This document shows, one piece after another, positions 32,941-42,118 of a DNA stretch of 53,777 bases (its first letter is position 1; every line of letters starts with the position of its first letter). Position numbers and translations under genes: made by a program. The notes below the pieces were generated by a model. It was not told the origin of the DNA and ran no database searches. It saw only the letters and a program-made list of their open reading frames with translations. Source of the DNA: Nitrospira sp. (lineage in GTDB: Bacteria; Nitrospirota; Nitrospiria; Nitrospirales; Nitrospiraceae); the NCBI GenBank assembly GCA_030692565.1, contig JAUYAO010000051.1, positions 1 through 53,777 of the forward strand, in the 5' to 3' direction.

Positions 32941-33552
32941 TCATTTGCGCGAAGTCTCACGCGGCGCAGTCGACTTCATGAGACTGTCGGCTTGTGGCGG
33001 AAGAAAGCCTTGGTATCCCTCGTGTCGTTCGGCCAGTTCCAGCACCGAGAAGGGATGGCCATCGACCATTTCAGGCGAAGAGAAAACCTGCCGGAGTGAG
33101 TCTCCGCGTGCCCCGACGATGTGTCCGGCAAATAGGATGCCTCTTTTGTTGAGTTGCCGGACGGCTTTCTCGATATCCTCCACGCGAACCGCGATATGGT
33201 GAAAGACCTGGTCGCCGAAGTTCTGAACCCATCCGGGAATAATGCTGGTTCGTCCGCGGTCGCCCGCATAGGCTTGATCCACAAAGAGCGCAGGGTAGCC
33301 GGATTTCCGATAGACTTTGGCGTACCAGTCGTCGTACTCCAGCGTTTCGTCGTAGGCATATCCGAGGGCGATGAATGGCTCGGCCCGGCGATCGATATCG
33401 AGCGTCCGCAAGGTCACATGATCGATCACGGGCGTGAGGCCGACTCCCGCCTCGTCGAGCATGGCTTGCAGCGTTTGTCCGGCCTGATTGTGCAGGACGA
33501 ATTCCCCCACCATGCGCACCATGAGTCCATCGAGTTCCCGATTCTGATCCAT
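32941..33552 (-). CDS. VOC-family non-haem metal enzyme, candidate 2-oxoadipate-processing enzyme
   Basis: 203 residues, cytosolic, a single VOC (glyoxalase/HPPD-like) module. Likely metal ligands are His45 in IDHVTLRTLD, His118 or His119 in FHHIAVRV and Glu172 in SVLELAE. Long insertions around 60-110 distinguish it from glyoxalase I. It is 41 bases downstream of an antiquitin-type aldehyde dehydrogenase and a saccharopine dehydrogenase. In the saccharopine route the next unsolved step is 2-oxoadipate, which in Pseudomonas is converted to 2-hydroxyglutarate by HglS, a VOC-fold iron enzyme. A shorter functional analogue is inferred from position and fold, not proven. Confidence 0.7.
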   Translation of the reverse strand: MDQNRELDGLMVRMVGEFVLHNQAGQTLQAMLDEAGVGLTPVIDHVTLRTLDIDRRAEPFIALGYAYDETLEYDDWYAKVYRKSGYPALFVDQAYAGDRGRTSIIPGWVQNFGDQVFHHIAVRVEDIEKAVRQLNKRGILFAGHIVGARGDSLRQVFSSPEMVDGHPFSVLELAERHEGYQGFLPPQADSLMKSTAPRETSRK

Positions 33553-33593
33553 GATGGCCTCCCTTCTCTCCTGGAGTTGCAGCCGTCAGCTAT

Positions 33594-35120
33594 TCAGCCG
33601 AACGTGATGCCCTGTGCGAGCGGCAGGTCCGCGCCCCAATTCACCGTGTTGGTCTGACGGCGCATGTAGGCTTTCCAAGCGTCTGAACCGGCTTCCCGTC
33701 CGCCTCCCGTTTCCTTCTCGCCGCCGAATGCCCCGCCGATTTCCGCACCGGATGTGCCGATGTTGACGTTGGCAATTCCGCAGTCGCTGCCCGCCGAGGA
33801 CAGAAACCGCTCACTGTGCTGCAGTCTTGTGGTGAACAGGGCCGATGAGAGGCCCTGCGGCACATCGTTCTGGAGGCGGATAGCTTCGTCGATGGTCCGG
33901 AAGGGCATGACAGAGAGGATCGGGGCGAAGGTCTCACGCTGGACCACGGGCCAGTGGTTCTGTGCGAGTACGATCGTCGGTTCGACGAAATGTCCGGGCC
34001 GCTGGAGCACCTGTCCGCCGTAGAGAATCTTGCCGCCTTCCTTTTTAATCTCGTCGATGGCGGCACGGAAGGTGTCGACTGCGGCCTGATCGATCAGCGG
34101 GCCCATCAGGACGTCAGGCTCCAGGGGGTTGCCTATGTGGATGTGCGCATAGGCGTTTACGAGTGCGGCCGTTACCTCCTCATAGCGAGATTCGTGGACG
34201 AGCAGGCGTCTGGTTGTTGTGCAGCGCTGGCCGGCGGTGCCTACGGCTCCGAAGAGAATGGCGCGCACGGCGATATTAAGGTCTGCGGTCTCATCGATGA
34301 TGATGGCGTTGTTGCCGCTGAGTTCGAGCAGCGCCCGCCCCAATCGGCTGCCGACGGTTGATGCGATCCGGCGGCCGACCGCCGCCGATCCTGTGAACGA
34401 GATGAGAGGCAGGCGCGGGTCCTGGACCATGGTCTCGGCCAGGCTGGATTGATCCGTGACGAAGAGCGAGAACACGCCGTGACAGCCCTGCTGCTGCATC
34501 GCACGATTGCAGATCTGTTGAACCGCGATTGCACAGAGCGGAGCCTTGGGGGATGGTTTCCAGATGACGGTATCTCCGGCGATCGCGGCCAGGAAGGCGT
34601 TCCATGCCCAGACGGCCACGGGGAAATTGAAAGCGGTAATCACCCCAACGGGGCCGAGAGGGTGCCACTGTTCGGACATGCGATGCGCCGGCCGTTCGGA
34701 GTGCATCATCGTCCCATAGAGCATGCGCGATTGCCCGACTGCGAAATCGGCCATGTCGATCATCTCCTGAACTTCGCCGTCTCCTTCAGCTTTGATCTTG
34801 CCGACTTCCAGAGCGATCAAGGTGCCGAGGTCATCCTTCTTCTCTCTAAGTGCCTGGCCGATGAGTCTCACGAGTTCCCCGCGTTTCGGTGCCGGGACCA
34901 TTCTCCATGATTTGAATACATCAACCGAATTTTTCGCTATGCTGCTGTAATCATCTGATGAACATGGCACTACTCTGGATATCGTTTCTCCTGTTGCCGG
35001 GTCAATCGATGGCAATAAAGGCCTGTTGGATTGACCTGACCACCACCCTGAACCAGTGCTTCCGCCTGGGTTGACCGCTTGAATACCAAGCTCCTTGAGG
35101 GCGGTTTTGATTGTGCTCAT
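33594..35120 (-). CDS. Antiquitin-type aldehyde dehydrogenase (2-aminoadipate semialdehyde dehydrogenase)
   Basis: 508 residues from the ATG at 35120, whose ATGA overlaps the stop of the saccharopine dehydrogenase gene by four bases. Catalytic Cys300 is in GQRCTTT, Glu266 in LLELSGNN and Asn165 in FNFPVA. The C-terminal block with [20 protein letters not shown] is a hallmark of the ALDH7/antiquitin family. These enzymes oxidise 2-aminoadipate 6-semialdehyde (or its cyclic form) to 2-aminoadipate with NAD+. Its neighbour makes exactly that substrate, so the pair is coherent. Full length, no defects seen. Confidence 0.92.
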   Translation of the reverse strand: MSTIKTALKELGIQAVNPGGSTGSGWWSGQSNRPLLPSIDPATGETISRVVPCSSDDYSSIAKNSVDVFKSWRMVPAPKRGELVRLIGQALREKKDDLGTLIALEVGKIKAEGDGEVQEMIDMADFAVGQSRMLYGTMMHSERPAHRMSEQWHPLGPVGVITAFNFPVAVWAWNAFLAAIAGDTVIWKPSPKAPLCAIAVQQICNRAMQQQGCHGVFSLFVTDQSSLAETMVQDPRLPLISFTGSAAVGRRIASTVGSRLGRALLELSGNNAIIIDETADLNIAVRAILFGAVGTAGQRCTTTRRLLVHESRYEEVTAALVNAYAHIHIGNPLEPDVLMGPLIDQAAVDTFRAAIDEIKKEGGKILYGGQVLQRPGHFVEPTIVLAQNHWPVVQRETFAPILSVMPFRTIDEAIRLQNDVPQGLSSALFTTRLQHSERFLSSAGSDCGIANVNIGTSGAEIGGAFGGEKETGGGREAGSDAWKAYMRRQTNTVNWGADLPLAQGITFG

Positions 35121-36205
35121 CGGAAGCATGCTCCAAAGTCGTTGGCGAGGAAGTTCTTCAGCGAAATGGATTCCTGTGTGACAAAGCCATGGTAATGGGT
35201 TGGATCGCGCAGGACGAGGTCCAGCACCGTGCAGAGGCTGGAAGCGGTCGTGACTTGAATCGCCGACCAGAGCCTGCCCTTGATGCATTGAGGGTAAACC
35301 TTCTTGACGTAGTTCTCTTCAAAGAATCCCCCCTCTTTGGTCCCGGTGACCGAGGCGTAGATCAGGACGACATCCTGGAGGGTTTGCGGAACGGCGTGCT
35401 CCAGTACTCGCTTGAGCGTGTCCCGGTCTTCGTTTAGCTTCAGGTCCTTCATCAGGAGATGGATCTTTTCGCAATGCCCCGGATAGCGCAACGTCTTGTA
35501 ATTCATCGTCTGCACTTGCCCGGCATAGGTATCTGCCAGCGTGCCCAATCCTCCGGATGTGTTGAAGGCCTCGTAGAGTAGACCGTCCAGCTCGATGGTC
35601 TCATAACCCTCCAGCGGCTGGAGCGGTACTTTCTCGCCCTCTTCGATGCCGTAGCACAGGTTGCCGTATTCATTGATCAAGCCATCGGTCGACCAGGTCA
35701 GCGAGTATTTCAGCGCATTGCTGGGATGGACCGGCAGCGCGCCGACGCGCATCTTCACGGTGTCCAGCTTCTGGAAATGCGTCATGAGGTCGTGCGTCAC
35801 AATGCTGATGAACCCCGGCGCCAGGCCGCACTGCGGCAGGAAGGCTTGGGAGGCGCCGGCGCTCAACACGCGAATCTGACTGGTCACCTCGATGTCTTCG
35901 GTCAGATCGAAGTAATGGACGCCGTGAGTCAGGGCCAGCCCCGCCACGGTGGGGTTACAGAAATAGGGGAGACTGGAGACGATCGCATCGACGGGATGCG
36001 TCGAGAGGTACGTGCTGACCATGTCCGGGTGGCGGACGTCGAGGAGGCAGGGAGTCACTCGCTCAAGTTTGAGATCCGCGACGAGGCGGCTCGCTCCGTC
36101 CAGATTCACATCGCCGAGATGCACCTCGTAACGGCCGTGTTGAGAGAGCAGGCCTACAATGAGCGAACCGATCTTTCCTCCACCGAGGACCAGTACTCGA
36201 TACAT
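35117..36205 (-). CDS. Saccharopine dehydrogenase family (glutamate-forming) oxidoreductase
   Basis: 362 residues. The N-terminal Rossmann motif GGGKIG (8-13) binds NAD(P)+. The C-terminal catalytic domain has the saccharopine dehydrogenase pattern ([10 protein letters not shown] at about 122-131; [15 protein letters not shown] at about 168-182). It would oxidise saccharopine to glutamate and 2-aminoadipate semialdehyde, which the next gene oxidises. The lysine-ketoglutarate reductase that would feed it is not in the window, so lysine supply to it is unexplained. It is the first gene of the SDH-ALDH-VOC operon. Confidence 0.88.
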   Translation of the reverse strand: MYRVLVLGGGKIGSLIVGLLSQHGRYEVHLGDVNLDGASRLVADLKLERVTPCLLDVRHPDMVSTYLSTHPVDAIVSSLPYFCNPTVAGLALTHGVHYFDLTEDIEVTSQIRVLSAGASQAFLPQCGLAPGFISIVTHDLMTHFQKLDTVKMRVGALPVHPSNALKYSLTWSTDGLINEYGNLCYGIEEGEKVPLQPLEGYETIELDGLLYEAFNTSGGLGTLADTYAGQVQTMNYKTLRYPGHCEKIHLLMKDLKLNEDRDTLKRVLEHAVPQTLQDVVLIYASVTGTKEGGFFEENYVKKVYPQCIKGRLWSAIQVTTASSLCTVLDLVLRDPTHYHGFVTQESISLKNFLANDFGACFR

Positions 36206-36264
36206 AATGCGCCTCTCGTATTCTCAGTATACTCCTCTCCGGGACATTCATCAGCCGTCCAGTC

Positions 36265-36294
36265 TTGACAGGTGAAGGGTGGCCCTAGTACCGT
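36265..36294 (+). promoter_or_regulatory. Weak sigma-70 promoter candidate for the glycosyltransferase
   Basis: A perfect TTGACA at 36265-36270 is followed after 18 bases by TACCGT, a poor -10. It lies 46 bases before the ATG at 36341, in the short interval to the divergent saccharopine operon. Confidence 0.3.
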
Positions 36295-36340
36295 TTCGCG
36301 TTTTTTGAGGTGTTCATGACGATTGCTCAAGGAACTATTC

Positions 36341-37717
36341 ATGGAATCATTCTCGGTCGAGCCCACGTCGCCTTCTGCTCCGTTTTCCCATTCTGTCGAG
36401 GATCGGCCCGCCTGGCTGAGTGTTGACCTTCGATTCGTCATTGCGACAGTCATCGTCTTCAGTGCGGTGGTGGCGACCACGATTCGATTCAGCCACGAGG
36501 TGTTTGACCCGCTGGCCGATGCGCTGAAGATTCAAGGGTGGGCCGCGATTATCGCGCGTCCCAGTCTTCTCTGGTTTACGATGGGCATGGCGCTCATCGT
36601 CATTCGGACGTTGCTCTGGGTGCGGTATCATCCGGTGGCCGCGGTCTCTCATGATGAGGCGCCGCGGATGTCGATTATTATTCCCGCGTATAACGAAGGG
36701 GCGATGGTGCGGAAGGCGGTGGACGCCTGCGCGCGGGCCGAATATCCAAGAGGGCGTCTAGAGATCATCGTGATCGATGACGGCAGCACAGATGACACCT
36801 GGAGGCACGTGGACGCGGCGCAGCGGGAGCGCCCTGACCTTGTGCAGACGATCCGGCTTCCGGTGAATGCCGGGAAACGGGCCGCGCTCGCGGCCGGGTT
36901 TGCCAAGGCGACAGGGGAGATTCTCGTAACGGTCGATTCCGACAGTCTGGTCGAACGAGGCGCACTGCTGGCGATCGCCGGCCCGTTCCGGAATGAACGT
37001 GTCGGTGCGGTGGCGGGCAAGGTCTGTGTGCTGAACCGGTTTCAGTCGGTTCTGCCGCGTATGTTGCACGTTCGGTTTGTGCTCTCGTTCAATTTTCTGC
37101 GCAGCGTGCAGTCGACGTACGGTACCGTCTATTGCTGCCCGGGGGCCTTGTCAGCCTATCGTGCGTCGGTCGTGCAGGCGCTGGTTCCGGCCTGGTTGCA
37201 GCAGCGGTTTCTCGGCGAGGTGTGTACGATCGGGGAGGATCGGGCGTTGACGAACGACGTGCTGGCCGCCGGCTATCGGGCGGTGTACCAGCGTACTGCC
37301 GTGGTGCAGACGCTGGCGCCGGAGACCTATCGGAAACTGTGTCGAATGTTCCTGCGGTGGGACCGCAGCTATATTCGGGAAGAAATACGGCTCTGGAAGA
37401 TTATGTGGACACTGCCGTTCCCGGCGATGGCCTTGACGTTGATCGAGACGACGGTCACAAATCTCCGGTATCCGGTCGCCTATAGTTCGCTGGGATTGAT
37501 GCTCTATTTAAGTGTGCAGGATCCGCTGACCGTCGTCCGTTTGTTGATCTCCATCGGCATCGTATCCATTTTTTATTCGCTCTATTTCCTCCATAGCGAA
37601 CGTTCCCGCGAATTCTTCTATGGCGTTCTCTATGCCTATTTTCATTTCGTGAGCCTTCTGTGGATTTTCCCCTATGCGCTGGCGACGGTGCGAAATCGTT
37701 CCTGGATGACCCGCTAG
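36341..37717 (+). CDS. Processive family 2 glycosyltransferase (NodC/hyaluronan synthase-like)
   Basis: 458 residues from the ATG at 36341 with AAGGAA upstream. Two N-terminal helices (about 32-50, 74-94) precede a GT2 domain: IIIPAYNEG (112-120), IDDGST (145-150), metal site DSD (199-201), acceptor-region GED (298-300) and an RW motif (339-340, of the Q/RxxRW type). C-terminal helices (about 360-450) would form the pore of a processive synthase. It would polymerise a UDP-sugar (GlcNAc, Glc or similar) and export the chain. PgaC/NodC-like use is possible; no accessory genes adjoin. Confidence 0.85.
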   Translation: MESFSVEPTSPSAPFSHSVEDRPAWLSVDLRFVIATVIVFSAVVATTIRFSHEVFDPLADALKIQGWAAIIARPSLLWFTMGMALIVIRTLLWVRYHPVAAVSHDEAPRMSIIIPAYNEGAMVRKAVDACARAEYPRGRLEIIVIDDGSTDDTWRHVDAAQRERPDLVQTIRLPVNAGKRAALAAGFAKATGEILVTVDSDSLVERGALLAIAGPFRNERVGAVAGKVCVLNRFQSVLPRMLHVRFVLSFNFLRSVQSTYGTVYCCPGALSAYRASVVQALVPAWLQQRFLGEVCTIGEDRALTNDVLAAGYRAVYQRTAVVQTLAPETYRKLCRMFLRWDRSYIREEIRLWKIMWTLPFPAMALTLIETTVTNLRYPVAYSSLGLMLYLSVQDPLTVVRLLISIGIVSIFYSLYFLHSERSREFFYGVLYAYFHFVSLLWIFPYALATVRNRSWMTR

Positions 37718-37747
37718 GTCTGACGCAGGTCAGCCTGTCTTGTTGGC
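37716..37747 (+). terminator. Intrinsic terminator of the glycosyltransferase gene
   Basis: The stem arms run 37716-37724 and 37728-37735 (eight pairs and one bulge), starting in the stop codon, followed by a T-rich GTCTTGTT. There is a small loop of about four bases. It fits an intrinsic terminator, though the T-run is interrupted. Confidence 0.45.
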
Positions 37748-37863
37748 CGGTGAGTCGAATGCGCGACTTCCGCCAGTTGTTCATTCCCATCAGCAAGGGG
37801 GACCGGTATACTAGCCGCCAGTGTTGTCGCGCACAGGGCCAATAAGAAACGGGGAGGGAAAGA

Positions 37864-38193
37864 ATGGACTATCGAAAAGGTTGGGTCAGTGTCGGCATGA
37901 TGGTGCTGCTGCTCTGTGTGTTGGGTGGGGTTGGTGGAGCCGTGTCGTCCGTTTGTGCCGACGAACCGGTTGTCGACCTGAATAGTCCCGAGGCGATCCG
38001 CCATACGCTCGAGCAGCAGGCGGGCAAGCGAGTAAAGCTGAAACTTCAATCCGGACAGGAGTTGGAAGGCAAAATCTCCAAGGTCGGATCCCATGTCGTT
38101 GTCGTCAGCGAGCTCAGCGGGATGGAGTTTTTCGATGCGACGGTGCGGGTCGATCAAGTCGCCGCGGTCATCGTCCGGGTTCGCACGAAGTAG
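37864..38193 (+). CDS. Small exported protein with Sm-like beta domain
   Basis: 109 residues, with GGGAGGGAAAG before the ATG. Its N-terminal hydrophobic signal is residues 7-32. The mature part (about 45-105) reads as a compact barrel: KRVKLKLQSGQELEGKISKV, HVVVVSELSGMEF, ATVRVDQVAAVIVRV, which resembles an Sm/LSm fold, here in the periplasm. Function unknown. It is convergent with the glutathionyl-hydroquinone reductase gene. Confidence 0.7.
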   Translation: MDYRKGWVSVGMMVLLLCVLGGVGGAVSSVCADEPVVDLNSPEAIRHTLEQQAGKRVKLKLQSGQELEGKISKVGSHVVVVSELSGMEFFDATVRVDQVAAVIVRVRTK

Positions 38194-38273
38194 GCGTGCT
38201 GTCCAGAAGTCTGCTGGGCGGTTTGCCGGCTCTCGAATGTCCTGATGATGGAGGCTGAGTCTTGCGGCTTAGC

Positions 38274-39218
38274 CTAGCCGAGCCGAGCCCGACCATGGGG
38301 GGTGGTGAGATCCTGATCGGGACCGACCGGGACGATGCGGGTAGGGTTGATGTCGTCATGCGTGACGTAGTAGTGCCGCTTGATATGGTCGAAATTGACG
38401 GTCTCGGCGATGCCGTCAGTTTGGTAGAGATCCTTGAGATAGCCGAAGAGGTTCGGATAGTCGATGATGCGGCGAATGTTGCATTTGAAGTGGCCGTGAT
38501 AGACCGCATCGAACCGGACCAGGGTGACGAACAGCCGCCAGTCGGATTCGACGAATTCCGAGCCGAAGAGATAACGTTGATGCGCCAGCCGCGCATCGAG
38601 GCTATCCAGCGCATCGAATAGCCGATGCACCGCTTTCTCATAAGCCTGCTGTGACGTCGCGAATCCTGCCCGGTAGACTCCATCGTTGACGTTTTCGTAC
38701 AGAAAGGAATTGAGATCGTCGATCTCTTTGCGAAGACCTTCCGGATAGAGATCGATCGGGCTCTCGGTGAAGCGATTGAACTCGCTATTGAAGATACGCA
38801 TGAGATCGTCGTCGGAGTTGGTGACGATGCGGGTGGTCGCCCGGTCCCACAGGGCCGGCACGGTAATGCGTCCGATATAGTGCGGATCGGTGGCCTTGTA
38901 GGCCTCACTCAGAAAGTGGAATCCATTGACGGGGTCGGGTGAATGTCCCGGGCCTTCGCGAAAGGCCCATCCCCTCTCGTCGCGAATCGGGTCGACGGCG
39001 GTCAGTCCGATAATCCCCTCCAGTCGTTTGAGCTTCCGCACGATAATGGTGCGATGCGCCCAGGGACAGGCCCAAGACACATAGAGATGATAGCGGCCGG
39101 CTTCGGCTGGATAGCCGGAACTTCCGGTGGAGGTCACGTAGTGGCGAAAGGCATCAGCCTGACGTGTGAACTCGCCTTCGCCGGATTGCTCATCGGGAAA
39201 CTGCGCCTGGATTGTCAC
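38274..39218 (-). CDS. Glutathionyl-hydroquinone reductase-like GST (YqjG/PcpF type)
   Basis: 314 residues from a GTG at 39218, preferred because AGGAG lies about ten bases upstream; an ATG at 39260 has no site. The thioredoxin-like domain has catalytic Cys51 in SWACPWAHR, the mark of xi-class glutathione transferases that reduce glutathionyl-hydroquinones. The C-terminal helical domain is complete. The family needs glutathione or a similar thiol. It probably detoxifies quinone adducts in the cytosol. It is single and convergent with the exported-protein gene. Confidence 0.88.
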   Translation of the reverse strand: MTIQAQFPDEQSGEGEFTRQADAFRHYVTSTGSSGYPAEAGRYHLYVSWACPWAHRTIIVRKLKRLEGIIGLTAVDPIRDERGWAFREGPGHSPDPVNGFHFLSEAYKATDPHYIGRITVPALWDRATTRIVTNSDDDLMRIFNSEFNRFTESPIDLYPEGLRKEIDDLNSFLYENVNDGVYRAGFATSQQAYEKAVHRLFDALDSLDARLAHQRYLFGSEFVESDWRLFVTLVRFDAVYHGHFKCNIRRIIDYPNLFGYLKDLYQTDGIAETVNFDHIKRHYYVTHDDINPTRIVPVGPDQDLTTPHGRARLG

Positions 39219-39432
39219 GTTGCATCCGCTCCTGGTCGGTCGAAAAGTTACTGGTCGCATTATCGCATAGGTCTGTCTTCCTGGGGCAGGTTTCTAAGCT
39301 GTTGCCTGCTGGTTGGAGAGCGGTTGCAGCCAAGGGCGGCGTTCAGTAAAGTAACAAAATATGAGGGCTGAACCAAATCGTTCAGCGAGCTCCGGTTTGA
39401 GGACGGGATAAGCGGATAGCAGGGAGATGCAC

Positions 39433-40065
39433 ATGGATCGCAGGAAGCTTGTGACGGCGGGACTCTTAGTCTGGTACGTTGCGGTGTCCGTATGGATGGC
39501 GCAGGCGCCGGCCGACCCCCAGTTCTGGTTGATCGCGAGTATTCTGCCGGCGCTGTTCGTCGTCGTGCTGATCGCGACCTACCGGCACTTGCCCATGTCA
39601 CCGGCTTCCTATGGCCTCATCACAGCGTTTCTCACGCTGCATACCATCGGTGTTCACTATACCTACGCGGAAGTGCCGGTCGGCTTGTGGATGGATCAAG
39701 TCCTGCACCTCGGACGCAATCATTTCGATCGGATCGTGCATTTCAGTTTCGGATTTCTGCTCGCCTATCCCATGGAAGAGTTGTTTCGCCTCAGTGCGAC
39801 TGTCCAGGGGTGGGTGGTGTACTATCTTCCGGTTATGACCGTTCTTGGACTGAGCGGACTCTGGGAAATTATTGAATCATGGGTAGCCAGCGCCGTGCAT
39901 CCCGAGTTGGGCGCGACCTACTTGGGTTCGCAGGGGGACATCTGGGACGCCCAGAAGGACATGGCCGCGGCGCTCTACGGAGCCCTGCTCTGCGTGTCGA
40001 TCCTTATGGTGGTTCGGGCGTTGAGAGGAGCCCGGTCCGAGCTTCAAACCGAGCTAGCTGAATAA
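39433..40065 (+). CDS. DUF2238 multi-pass membrane protein, copy 1
   Basis: 210 residues from the ATG at 39433, six bases after AGGGAG; an ATG at 39427 sits too close to that site. Six membrane helices are predicted. Conserved polar residues lie in GVHYTYAEVP, FDRIVHFSFG and LGLSGLWEIIESW, with a C-terminal SQGDIWDAQKDM. This pattern fits the DUF2238 (YjdF-like) family, function unknown. His, Asp and Glu in the membrane suggest a buried metal or proton site. The next gene is a paralogue seven bases away. Confidence 0.8.
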   Translation: MDRRKLVTAGLLVWYVAVSVWMAQAPADPQFWLIASILPALFVVVLIATYRHLPMSPASYGLITAFLTLHTIGVHYTYAEVPVGLWMDQVLHLGRNHFDRIVHFSFGFLLAYPMEELFRLSATVQGWVVYYLPVMTVLGLSGLWEIIESWVASAVHPELGATYLGSQGDIWDAQKDMAAALYGALLCVSILMVVRALRGARSELQTELAE

Positions 40066-40072
40066 TCTCCAT

Positions 40073-40729
40073 ATGAACGCCGGGGTGACAGGGCCGCACG
40101 GCGCGGAATCAAGAAACCGCCATTTCCTTCTTGGGTTGGTGCTTGCCTACGGTGTGTTCTGGATTTGGTTGGCGATCGATCCCCTGAACCGCAGGGACTG
40201 GCTGCTGGAAAATCTGCTGGTGCTCACCCTAATTCCTCTGCTGCTCCTCACGTATCGCCGCTTCGAGTTCTCCCTCACGTCCTACTGTCTGATCGGTTTG
40301 TTCTTGGTGCTCCACGCCTTCGGCGCCCACTACACCTACGCCGAAGTGCCGCTGGGGTTCTGGCTCAAAGATCTCTGGGCTTTGAGTCGCAATCCATTCG
40401 ATCGCATCGCACATTTTGCGTACGGCGCGTTGCTGGTGTTTCCCATTCGTGAATTGCTCGTGCGTCAGACCGGCCTGCGGGGTCGGTGGGCCTATGCATT
40501 GCCTGTCTGTATCGTGCTGGCGCAGAGCGGTTTCTTCGAAGTGCTGGAAGCGATCGTGGCGATGATCGTCAGTCCCGAATTGGGAAATATCTATCTCGGA
40601 ACTCAGGGAGATGAGTGGGATGCCCAACATGACATGGCGGCGGCCCTGGGTGGCTCGGTCCTGGCCATGGGTATCGTGTTCGCGTTGCGCGTGGCTCTCA
40701 AGCCCAAGGCAAATTCCTCACCCCAGTGA
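40073..40729 (+). CDS. DUF2238 multi-pass membrane protein, copy 2
   Basis: 218 residues, seven bases downstream of copy 1, so translation is likely coupled. It shows the same motif set: GAHYTYAEVP, FDRIAHFAYG, LAQSGFFEVLEAI and TQGDEWDAQHDM. The shared polar residues are the same in both, while the N-terminal 30 residues and helices 2 and 5 differ. The pair may form a heterodimer. The first 20 residues (NAGVTGPHGAESRNR) are a soluble extension. Confidence 0.8.
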   Translation: MNAGVTGPHGAESRNRHFLLGLVLAYGVFWIWLAIDPLNRRDWLLENLLVLTLIPLLLLTYRRFEFSLTSYCLIGLFLVLHAFGAHYTYAEVPLGFWLKDLWALSRNPFDRIAHFAYGALLVFPIRELLVRQTGLRGRWAYALPVCIVLAQSGFFEVLEAIVAMIVSPELGNIYLGTQGDEWDAQHDMAAALGGSVLAMGIVFALRVALKPKANSSPQ

Positions 40730-40879
40730 TCCGCTTCAGTTATTTTACAGGCGCTGGTGCATTTCACCACGGTCCGTATTTCTTTCCCGTAGCATAATGC
40801 CTCGGGATTTTCTTTGATTGCCGCAAAAACCAGGCTTTTGTCAGGCACGTGTCATGCTGATTCCAGAGAGGGGAGATCT

Positions 40880-42118
40880 ATGAGAAAGCGTCCGTCGATG
40901 GTAGCTGGCGCAGAAAGAGGGGGAGCGCGTGCGAACCGCGGCAGAGTCTGTCGAGGGTTGTCTACGTTCGGACTGATGGTGGTGTTGAGCGCTGCCGCTG
41001 TGGCTTGCGAGAAGCCGTCCGATCGGACGGTTGAGGTCAAGACAGCGGCAGATGCCCTTCCTGGCGTGCTCCATCTCACACAAGAAGAACTTGCGAGGAG
41101 CGTCATCGAGGTGTCCCCTGTCGGCCGGGGGCAGTTGCGCGTGCCGCGGGAGTTCACCGCGACCGTTCAATCCAATGAAAACGAACTGGCCGAGGTCACC
41201 ACGCTGATTCGTGGGCGGGTCGTGAAAGTGTATGTGGATGTCGGACAGGATGTGAAGAAAGATACGCTGTTGGCGCTGCTTCACAGCACCGATCTCGGTG
41301 TGACTGAGGGGGCCTATCTGAAAGCGGTGGCGCAGCTGCACGAGGCGGAGCTGGCCTATGAGCGTGCCAGGGATTTGCATGAGCATAAGGCGGTGAGTCT
41401 GGCCGAATTGCAACGCCGCGAGGCCGAGATGAAAACGGCGCGGGCCGAGGCCCGTGAAACGCAGAACCGCCTGGAGCTGCTCGGTGTGCCACGGCAGGAA
41501 GTCGAGCGCCTGCATCGCGAACATACGATCAAAGCGGATGTGCCGTTGCGGGCGCCGTTCGACGGCCGGGTCATCATGCGCAATATCACCAGAGGCGAGG
41601 TCGTCGAGACGAATCAGAAGTTCTTCACCGTCGCCGATCTTTCGGATGTGTGGGTGGTCGGCAATGTGCCGGAGAAGGACGTGCAATTCATCCGCAAGGA
41701 TCAGAAGGTCGACGTCATCGTGCCCGCGTATCTCCACGCCATCTTTCCCGGCACGATCACCTATATCAGCGATGTGCTTGACCCGGCGACCAGGACGATG
41801 CGCCTGCGGGTGACGGTGCCGAATCCCGACCATATGTTAAAGCCGGAAATGTTTGCCACGGTCCGTGTCTATGCCGCGCCCAATCCCGATGCCTTGACCA
41901 TCCCGTTGGCCGCCGTCCAAAACGGCCCGAACGGCAAGATGGCATTCGTCCGGCGAGGAGCGAACGACTTTGACGTGCGGACCGTCAAGTTGGGGCTGGA
42001 GCGGGGGGATCTCGTGACGGTGCTAGAAGGGCTGTCGGAGGGCGAGCCCGTGGTGACGAGAGGATCGTTCATGCTCAAGTCAGAAATGGAACGGCATAAG
42101 ATCGAGCCTGTGCCATGA
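40880..42118 (+). CDS. RND metal-efflux membrane-fusion lipoprotein (CusB/CzcB-like)
   Basis: 412 residues from the ATG at 40880 with GAGGGGAG upstream. The lipobox AVAC follows the signal helix. The barrel-sandwich (lipoyl) halves are near RGRVVKVYVDVGQDVKKDTLLAL and PLRAPFDGRVIM, separated by a helical hairpin (about 150-215). It would bridge the inner-membrane RND pump and an outer-membrane factor. Its stop overlaps the pump start by ATGA. Substrate is a heavy metal cation by partner. No N-terminal metal-binding His/Met run is evident. Confidence 0.9.
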   Translation: MRKRPSMVAGAERGGARANRGRVCRGLSTFGLMVVLSAAAVACEKPSDRTVEVKTAADALPGVLHLTQEELARSVIEVSPVGRGQLRVPREFTATVQSNENELAEVTTLIRGRVVKVYVDVGQDVKKDTLLALLHSTDLGVTEGAYLKAVAQLHEAELAYERARDLHEHKAVSLAELQRREAEMKTARAEARETQNRLELLGVPRQEVERLHREHTIKADVPLRAPFDGRVIMRNITRGEVVETNQKFFTVADLSDVWVVGNVPEKDVQFIRKDQKVDVIVPAYLHAIFPGTITYISDVLDPATRTMRLRVTVPNPDHMLKPEMFATVRVYAAPNPDALTIPLAAVQNGPNGKMAFVRRGANDFDVRTVKLGLERGDLVTVLEGLSEGEPVVTRGSFMLKSEMERHKIEPVP

